From Phymorhynchus buccinoides (taxonomy: Eukaryota; Mollusca; Gastropoda; Neogastropoda; Raphitomidae), in contig CM065690.1 of assembly GCA_017654935.2 (NCBI GenBank), positions 4,400,430 through 4,464,429 on the forward strand: a stretch of 64,000 nt of DNA, written 5' to 3'. The position numbers were made by a program, and so were the translations under genes. Each line of letters opens with the position of its first letter. Position 1 is the first letter of the stretch. The notes below the pieces were generated by a model. It saw only the letters and a program-made list of their open reading frames with translations, made no database searches and was not told the DNA's origin. This document shows positions 55,531-64,000 of the stretch, piece by piece.

Positions 55531-58008
55531 TGTTGGGTGCATGAGTCCCAGTCCCACGTGTTGAGTTCTGAACATAGGCCGTTCGCACAGATTCCGACGA
55601 AATGTTATATTAAGAGCAGAATTTTCTCTTCAGCCTACTCTAGAGGGGTGAAAAAAGGTGGCCAGTGAAAATCATTGTGTGTGTATGTTGCGCTGCTTCC
55701 AGCACTCCACCGAGGCCGCCGCCTTTCAGGATTTTTGAATTTCCCAGGAACACGCCTGTATCGTTGTCATATTCATTGGGTGGCAAACGTTTCCTGGTAT
55801 ATCAAGTATTTCCTGTTTTTTGAAATTTTGCCAGACAATGAATTTCCTTTTTTAAAATTTGTCAAACACAGGCATTGGTAGAAACCTCCGGCGAACATCG
55901 TGGCAAAATCCGCGAAACAGTTTGAAACAAAATTATTTAAAAATGCATTGAAATGGGCAGGTGAGAAAATTTCACGTTTGGTCATCAGTTATTGAATTTG
56001 GTTACTTGAATTTCTTTCGTCAGGCCCCCTGGCCCCCGGTGCATTTTGACCGTTGAAAACCCCTTTGCCCCACTACCAGTGAACCATGTATGCCTGCAAA
56101 CAAGATCTTTGTGTCGTCTGTTTTTTCCAAAACTTTAAGATAAGCCTTTGTATACATTGTGGAAAAGGACAAAACTTAATACCTTCATAAGGATTGTCAA
56201 TTTTGTTCGTCAGCTGCAGGGGACATTGCCCCATGAACTACTGCGGCCGTCAGGTTTTTTCATTTTGTTATTGACACCCCCGTGCATATTCATTTAATTT
56301 CTGGGTACCCCTTCCCTGCCATACCACCCCTTACCTCCCTCCCTACTACAGGCAGTTTAACCCTTTCCTGCTACCTTCCCCCCCCCCCCCTCACCGCGCC
56401 CCCGCCTACTACAGGCAATAACCCTTCCCTGCCAGTACTTGTTAACTCTTACTTATCAACTCTCTTCTTTTTTCTTTCTCACTTTCTTTACTTTCTCTCT
56501 TCTCTCGGCCTACTACAGCAAGTTAAAACCCCTTCCTGCCAGTACCCTCCTCAACCAACCCCTACCCCCCCCGCCTACTACAAGGCAAGTTTAACCCCCT
56601 TCCCTGCCAGTACCCCCCCCCCCCCACCCCGCCTACTACAGGCCAGTTAAAACCCCTTCCCTGCAGTACCCCCCGTACCCACCACCCCCCCCCCGCCTAC
56701 TACGTCAGTTAACCCCTTCCTGCCAGTACCCCCGCCCACCCGACCACCCCGCCTACTACAGTTCCATTATTGCCTGTTGGTAGGCGTGGTACTGGCAGGG
56801 AAGGGGTTAAATTAAAAGCACACTGCATGTAATAAAGAGCCAGGAAAAAAACAAAAAAGGCTGATGCTTTGTGAATTTTTTGTTGGGGCGGGTCGCACTA
56901 GTGTTTCTGAAACTGCGTTTTGCTTACGCCGACGTCGGCAAAATAATGCGTAAAGGGGGGACAGCAAAAAAATCGCGTCAAAGAACAAAATGATAATCTA
57001 TGCTAAAAACAATGAAAACAAGACCAGGCAACAAAAACATGCATTTATTATCACCAACCAGTCATTTTCCGCATCCTCAAAGGTCCGACAACAAAACACG
57101 AGCCCACAAAGCAGTACTGAAACTGGAAAGCAGTGGCACTTTCTATATCTGTTCCAATGATGTTTGTGTAGCAGAACCACTAAGTGGTGGGACCGTAGAC
57201 TTCTAATGTCTGATCTTCACCAGCTAGAACTCAGATGCGATTTTGAAGGCGGACTTCATTTGCGTACGGGATTACGCGTAAACGCCTTCTCAAAAATGCA
57301 TCAGCGATTTTTTAAACAACGGCGTCAAATACCGTAACGGATTAAACCCAAGAAACATGCGATAGCGCGACCCCTGTTGGGGTGTGGTGGTGGTGGTGGT
57401 GGTTTGACATGATCTGGTATCGTCGACTATTAAACCATGTTATTATTGAACTCATGATGAAAACGTTGTTAACTTTACTCTTGATGAAAACGTTTGTTAA
57501 CTTTACTCTTAACATAACACCCTTTCGCTGCCGCCCATTTTTAAGCCAAAAAATACCATTAAACTAACTGGTTAGATACAAACCAAACCACCTGCTGCAA
57601 TATTGGGAAGTTCGCTGTGACATGTATAACAGTGAGGCCTATTCTGACCTCCCAAAATTAAGAAAATGGGGTCTTTGAATAACAGGCCTTGATTTCATGT
57701 CTTTTAGTGATATGGGTGTTAAAGCATTGTGGTGCATAAATGCGACATTGGTGTCAAAAGTAGTTAAATCAATAAATAGTTTGAACCAAATATATCATTT
57801 TTGGCATAGAATATACATATATATGAAGCTAGAAAAATCTCAATTTTTGTTGTTGAACACGGAACATTACACAAAGTTAGCGTTAACTGGTTTTTGTTTC
57901 TGAGGTTCACAAATAAATACAGACATTGGAACACAGAAAAGTTTATCAAAGCGAATTATATATATATTATATATATATATAATAAACACTGTCTCATATA
58001 TAATAGAT

Positions 58009-58111
58009 GGCCTGTGATGATGATTTAGACATTGTGTCTGCTTTTGCTTTGTGATTTGGGGGGAAAAGGGGAATAATAACTGACATTCCTCTAAGAAGTT
58101 CTGAACAGGCC
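58009..58111 (+). ncRNA. SNORD61-like snoRNA, right-arm copy of copy 5 (C' broken)
   Basis: Stem, box C, guide and box D are intact, but an insertion rich in G and A follows GTGAT and destroys C'. Length 103 instead of 88 nt. Confidence 0.5.
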
Positions 58112-58860
58112 TATTAAATTTTTAAAAAAAAGACCCCTATGGACTACGACCGAAAGATCCAAGATATGACAAGGATTTTGTTGGCGTGATGTTTTGGGGT
58201 TTTGTCTGGGGTTTTTTTTCTAACCCAGCCAACTGTGCTAGTACACAATGCACCAACTTTACTTTTAGCTAGCTTAGGCATGAAGATTGAAAATGCTATT
58301 TTAACACTTTCGCCTGCCAGCCACATTCCAGCCAAAAATTTCCATTAAATTTACCTGGGGAGAGTTAAGAGAATTAGGATTAGGAACAAAATCATCTACC
58401 AATCTGAGTATCTGCAACAGTACTTAGTATGGGAGGATTCCTTTGTGTATATATAATAGCACTAGAAGGAAGTTTAACTTAGTGTTTAATAAACACGAAA
58501 GCTTTGCGTTGCAGTGAACACCCTGTTGCGTTTTGGTTGTTCATGCTTGAATATGTAATAACATTAAGGAGGCCTATTCTTAACATCTCAAAATTAAGAA
58601 AATAAGATATTGAAATAACAGGCGGCCTGAATTTGTATGACTTTCAGTGACATGGGTTGGTTAAAGCAATCTGTGGTGCATAAATGCGACATATTGGCGG
58701 TGTTTTGAAAGGGTTTATTTGAAAAAAGGGTTTTTAAACCATTGTGGTGCATAAATAAATGCGGAGTTGGCTGGTGTGAGGTGAAAGGGGTTAATCAATA
58801 TAAATAGTATTGAATCAAATATCTCATTTTTGCCATAGGAATATAGATTAGATGGACTGT

Positions 58861-58953
58861 CCTGTGATGAAGATTTAGACATTGTGTCTGCTTTTGCTTT
58901 GTGCCATCTGAATAATAAACTGACATTCCTCTAAGAAAGTTTTCTGAACAGGC
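58861..58953 (+). ncRNA. SNORD61-like snoRNA, right-arm copy of copy 4 (corrupted)
   Basis: The guide is interrupted (CTAAGAAAGTTTTCTGA) and C' reads GTGCCATCTGAA. Otherwise collinear with 37341-37428 in inverted orientation. Confidence 0.45.
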
Positions 58954-59684
58954 TTCCTAGCCTAATTAACAAAAACTTAGACCTCCAACTAAAAGATATT
59001 ATTAACTAGGATATATCTGGGGGTGAGGTTTGGGGGTTTTTTGTCCTAGACTGGTGGTTTTTTTTTCTCCTCCAGTCAAATGCTATATCCCCTAAGTACA
59101 GTGGAACCTCGTTGGTCCTATTAAGACATGTTTTCATCCCAAATGGTTGTTTTGGTACGACTTATTAGTGGAGGGGTCTAATAAGGGTGGAGGGTGATTT
59201 TAATACTTACAAAGAAGGGCAATGTCTCAGAGAGAGCAGGTCATATAATGGGAGGTCTTATATTTTTACAGGGAAGGTTCCACTGTACTTACTTAATCCC
59301 TGCCACCAACTTTTGTTTTTAGCTAGCCTCGGCATGAAATGTTATTTTAAAAAGTACACTGCACGAAGAAAGAAAGAAACAGGCAAATTTTTTTGTGGAT
59401 TGGATCATTTTGATTCTCTGATTAGCTCAAATTATCACTGATTTATAGAGGCTGGGGCCGGGAGGGGATGAGGAAACCGGTGGTTTGTTTGAACCAAAAC
59501 ACCGGTGCTAAGCTTTTGCGGTTCGAAAAAACGGTTCGAGTTGCTGTAAACCGGTGTTTTTTTTTTAACTGCAAACTGAAAATAAGTTTTTCATTTTTTA
59601 GAATAACGCATTCTTTTAGAAAAAAAAACCCCCCCACTGATTCTCAAGGCAGATTGGTTGTTTGTAAACCATGTTGCCATTGGT

Positions 59685-59800
59685 GGCCTGTGATGATGAT
59701 TTATCCTTTTTGAACATTATGTCTGCTTTCGCTTTTGTGATGTTGAAAGGGTACTGGGACATTTCGCCTCTAAGAAGAAGTTAAGTTTATGAAAACAGGG
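59685..59800 (+). ncRNA. SNORD61-like snoRNA, right-arm copy of copy 3 (corrupted)
   Basis: Box C and the opening stem are readable (GGCCTGTGATGATGA), but the guide has an insertion and box D reads TTTATGAAAACAGG. Either decayed or mis-sequenced; the 85-nt original is stretched to about 115 nt. Confidence 0.45.
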
Positions 59801-59834
59801 CGGTGTTTATTTCAATAACTTTGAGGCAAAAAAA

Positions 59835-59864
59835 AAAAAAAAAAAACGCTATATAAAAAAAAAG

Positions 59865-59938
<74 letters not shown>

Positions 59939-60290
59939 AACAGACCCCGTGTTTGTGTGGGCACCGGAAGCCCATCACCCAAAGAACACAAGAAAACAAT
60001 AACCCTTGGGGGACCCCCACCAAATGCCCCCGGAAAAAAGCCCAAAAATCCAATAAACAGAAAAAACGGTCACTAAGTCTCAGACCCCCATGCCCCGAAA
60101 ACAGCAGCCCATCAGAAAAAGAACCCCTTTGAAAAACATTGGCCCCGGTGAAATCCCCCAAATCAAATAAAAACAGAAAGAAAAAAAAGTGAAACAAAAT
60201 TTAGAAAACAAAAATTGCCCACGGAAAAGGCCCCCCAACAAAATCATACAGGAAAAAAAAAAAGAAACTTAGTCTCAGATACCCCCAAAT
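59835..60290. other. Homopolymer-dominated insertion in right arm
   Basis: A run of about 70 A, then A- and C-rich text with stretched homopolymers, with no partner at the matching left-arm position (about 36,600). Looks like read-level junk rather than a real element. Confidence 0.6.
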
Positions 60291-61271
60291 GGGACATTGA
60301 AGGACATTAACCCATTTCATCGCCAATGTCGCATTTTTGGCTCCACAATGATTTAAACACCCATGTCACTGAAAGGAAAAAGCAAATGAGGGTCTTTCCT
60401 GTGTAATGGAGGAAGCCAGGTTTGAACCTTATGTTTCGTCATTTTGATGGGAACAGAAGGGCAGACCCACTCATCCAACATTTATGCATCATATGTCAGA
60501 AGAAGAATCCCCAATATGTGCAGTGGCCCCGAAAAAAAGCTGTCCATTTACCCAGGGTAAATTTAATGAAAATTTGAAACCCTTGAAAAAATTATGGCTG
60601 GGCGTTGAAAAAGGGTTAATGCAACACGATACAGTGAATTTACTGGTTGACGATTGGGTATTGTCAGTGTTTTTGAGGGGGTGAAATACTTATCATGAAA
60701 CCAAGTCTCAGCTAGACCTGAAAATTCTATTTTTAAAAGTACACTACATGATTTATATAGAGGCAAAAGCAAATTTGTGATTTACATTGCCAGAAAAGAA
60801 AAAGCTCCCAATCGTCCCCATGCCCGAAAAACAAGGGGAGGTCCCAGGGACTCCCTTCACTTACAGCATAGAGGGTCCTAGAGGCGGGATAGAGGGTCCC
60901 CCCATCGTGGCATCGCGAAGATGCTAGAAAAATTTTTCTATTGCATCCCCTGGGACCCCCTGTACATTCTGTTAGAAAGGTCCTTTAGAATTTCAGTACT
61001 TCATAGGGCTCCCAAACGGGGGTCCCTGTGAGCCCTGCATTGCCCGCTATCATCCATTGATTAAACTTTAGTAAATTTGTAAAACCTTCGTTTATTTGAT
61101 CAGTCTGAACTTAAAACTTATCAGTTTTTGAATGAGGCAAGTTTGTGATTGATATTTTGATTGCATGGTATATGATATCATTAATTAATTAAGCTATGCT
61201 GAATTTGTGAAACATTCGTTTGTTTTATTGGCCTGTAAGTTTGAGCCAAAGATATCGTTTTCACCAAAGAT

Positions 61272-61359
61272 GGCCTGTGATGATGATTCAAACATTTTGT
61301 CTGCTTTCGATTTGTGATGAATAATAATTGACATTCCTCTAAGAAGTTCTGAACAGGCC
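61272..61359 (+). ncRNA. SNORD61-like: SNORD61-like snoRNA, right-arm copy of copy 2 (intact)
   Basis: Exact inverted duplicate of 35651-35738. The surrounding 61,000-61,400 is the cleanest part of the outer right arm. Confidence 0.6.
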
Positions 61360-62565
61360 TATTAAAAAAGTATATTCCAACAAGACATTAAATGAAGGTT
61401 CTATTGGCTGAAATTTGGGCTTTGTTAGGCTAATTATAAACGTTAATTCATTCGCATCGCAACGATTTTGATTTAATAAACAGAAACCTCACAAATCACT
61501 CCAGAAACAAGCAAACAAAAGGATACCATATAACAAATGAAAGAAGATTAACCAGGTTTTTACTTCAGGTAGTGAAATAGGGAAGTGGTAGATCAAGACT
61601 TTGCAGAAAAAAGACTTTATACAAAAAACTCAACACCGATTAGTTATCCCCACAATAAAAACCCACTACAAACCAGCAATGTCTGGGTCAATGAATCACC
61701 CAAACCCCACAAACAAAGAAAAAAGATCACCGATTTTAAATTCTTTTTCAACATCTTAAAAAATGGCAGCAATTATTACAACTTATGCACCCACGTTCCC
61801 CCACACAAACAGACAACAAACAAGCCAACCCCCCCCCCCCCCACCAACAGGACACAAAAGATGCATATACAACACAAACATATGCTGGGCTATACTATGT
61901 TATATGCCTCAAATTAACAAAAGCATTGTCAGACTGCAAACTTGTGGTCTAAGGGAGCGAAGTCAGTTTAGAAGTGACCAAGGTATGGTGTGCAAAGATT
62001 TAATTCCCTTGAAGCAAAATGCCTCAAATTGAGAGCTATCTATTAATTCAAGACATATAAATGGCCAAGAACGACTTGAATGGGTTCAATAGAGCAGGGA
62101 AATCTGAGGAGGGGGGGGGGTTCCTTATGCTCTGATTTGACTGCTCCAGTGCTTGAACCATTACATAGAACAAGCAAACAACTCCACGGACCAGTGTAAA
62201 AAGTGACGTTATTTTATTCACAATAGACAAAGCAAAACTACTGGATATTTCGGCGAATGCGCCTTTATAAACATATAGACAAACAAGAAAACAGCAAACA
62301 ACAAAAATAGAAAAAGGAGCAAAAAGCAGACAACAAAAGGAGAAAAAAACATAACAAGATCAAAATCAAAAAAACACTACTTCACCTCTACAGTCCAATG
62401 CTGTCACATTACAGTTTACAGAGACAATGCTATGATGCCCATTGCTAGTATTACCTGGTTTATCTAGACGCTACCTTGAGCGTGTGAATCCATCAGGTTG
62501 TTTTTGATGCCCTGTAAACCTGTGTAATATTGAATCAAAGTTATTATTTTTATTTTTTAATGTAT

Positions 62566-62647
62566 AGCCTGTGATGATGACAAACGTGAAATCTGCTTGT
62601 TTTCTGATGAAACATTCGACATTCCTCTAAGAAGTTCTGAACAGGCT
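62566..62647 (+). ncRNA. SNORD61-like: SNORD61-like snoRNA, right-arm copy of copy 1 (intact)
   Basis: Exact inverted duplicate of 34452-34533 with stem, C, C', guide and D box unchanged although nearby bases differ. Whether it is a real second locus depends on whether the palindrome is real. Confidence 0.6.
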
Positions 62648-63624
62648 GGATTTTGTTGTTCACAAAAGTTTCTTAAAGACACACTGACATTACCATGATT
62701 AAAGTCCCGTGGGTTTTTTTTGGGTAGCATGCGACCCACATACAAATGTCCCCAACTTCAAAATTGAGGCTGCTCTTTAAAAAGATGTTTCATTTTTCAA
62801 TGTGGGGACATTTGTATGGGAGTCCGAGTGAACATGGTCAAAACAAAGATTCCTTACCAGCTATAATAACAGGAAAAACACGTGAAACCCTTGAATTTGA
62901 CGTGTATCTGGTTGGGGTGGTCTTTAAGCAATCTTCATAACACAAGAAAAAATGTGCAAATGGGTACTTTGCCCCGTATTATTGTATATTACATGAGATG
63001 AGATCCATTAATTATGTCGAGCTGGGCATGGAATGAACCTACAAATATGTTTCGGACTGTAAGGGCGGGGCCCCCCCCAATTTATCCCAACCAACCCCCA
63101 AAAGTAAACCACAAAAATTCAGAAGAACTGTTATGTTTGTTTTTTACCTGTTTTTAGTACAGTGGAACCGCCCTTTAAATACCCTTCAAAAAAACATCCA
63201 AGAATGGGAATTCTTATAAGAGAGGTGGTCAAATAAGGGCAGAAAGGTGAAGGTGATGGGTGCATATTAATACTTGCAAAAATGGGCAATGTCCTCGGAA
63301 AAGGCCCAATAGGTCCAAATAGGGAAAAGAGTCTTCTAAGAGGACATTCCACTGTTAGTCGTGATGCATAAGGGCCAGGGGTGTCTGGGTCTGGTGGAAA
63401 AAAGTATTGTCTTATAGTTCCCCGAAAAATATCGTTGGTTTAATACCAACTGGGAAACAGGGGAACTCCCTTTAAAGAGACCTCCATAATAAGAACTCCC
63501 TCCCTCCACATACGACCAACTTACCTCCGAGAACATTGCCCTTCTTTGTAGAAAGTTGTATAGCTTGGGGCGGGGAAAGCGATTCACAATCAAAAAAGTA
63601 CTGTGTGTGTGTGTGCTTGATGCA

Positions 63625-63655
<31 letters not shown>

Positions 63656-63659
63656 ATGC

Positions 63660-63694
<35 letters not shown>

Positions 63695-63766
63695 GATGCA
63701 GTGTGTGTGTGTGAAATTGTGTTTACATGTTAAACAGTGTTAAAGTTGAAAGGTGTGTGTTTACAG

Positions 63767-63820
63767 GCGGTAAAATTCCCATCACCAAGCTTCAAGAAGT
63801 GTTTTCCAACACTGGCAAAA
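63767..63820 (+). pseudogene. Inverted, altered copy of NOLC1 exon 2
   Basis: Acceptor TTTACAG and donor GTAAGT are kept, but the 54-bp exon has two substitutions, a one-base deletion and a two-base insertion relative to 33506-33454. It shifts the frame. Confidence 0.7.
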
Positions 63821-64000
63821 GTAAGTTTGGGTTTAATTCTTGTGCAAACAAGTTGAGTTGAGTTCTTCCGCAGTCACAGAATAGTAGATATCTTAACCCC
63901 ATTGACCTGCCAGAGAAAATTAAAGAAAAAAATAACTGGGCAAATCATGACATGGAAAGTGGACAACTGAAATCCCAGCCAATGATAGAGAAAATGGTCT

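Noticed and set aside
59787..60197. Phe-rich ORF
   Set aside because: Produced by a poly-A run and junk insertion in the right arm.

Overview
This is metazoan nuclear DNA, most likely from a mollusc (a marine gastropod or related lophotrochozoan; inferred from repeat style, not proven). Spliced exons have consensus GT/AG borders, introns are large and packed with short DNA transposons, tRNA-derived SINEs and non-LTR relics, and dinucleotide microsatellites are very long. No prokaryotic gene structure is present.

One host protein-coding gene is well supported: a minus-strand homologue of NOLC1/Nopp140, the nucleolar and Cajal-body chaperone of snoRNPs. Seven coding exons were assembled by splice phase from 42,449 down to 19,694 (108, 53, 48, 233, 2,755, 448 and 87 bp; 1,244 codons, all junctions in frame). 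They run from an N-terminal LisH dimerisation domain, through about 18 tandem acidic-serine/basic repeats, into the first half of the conserved C-terminal SRP40 domain. The last exon was not found and should lie below 19,694, where sequence quality falls.

Intron 1 (33,507-42,341) carries five copies of a box C/D snoRNA in the sense orientation, each in a duplicated block. They have terminal stems with compensatory changes, C/C'/D boxes and a shared 13-nt guide complementary to the conserved 18S rRNA segment AACUUCUUAGAGG. By the D+5 rule this targets the uridine equivalent to human 18S Um1442, the SNORD61 (U61) target. A gene for a snoRNP chaperone thus appears to host its own cluster of snoRNAs.

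Layout: 1 to about 18,000 is low-complexity, error-rich sequence with noisy copies of the same repeats seen later. About 18,000-47,466 is clean and holds the gene, its snoRNAs and many repeats. 47,467-47,484 is an 18-bp loop. 47,485-64,000 is an inverted copy of 33,290-47,466. The first 1.4 kb of the right arm is almost identical to the left; the rest is about 15% longer, full of small insertions and homopolymer junk, with frameshifted exon copies and snoRNA copies that are partly intact. This giant palindrome is either a fold-back read or assembly artefact, or a real inverted duplication with poor base calls; the error profile favours the former.

The rest is transposon-derived: TA-flanked mariner-type MITEs, TTAA-flanked piggyBac-type MITEs, a hAT-like element carrying its own zinc-finger reading frame, nested insertions, two SINE families, broken reverse transcriptase ORFs, two hammerhead-ribozyme-like cores, and several minisatellites.
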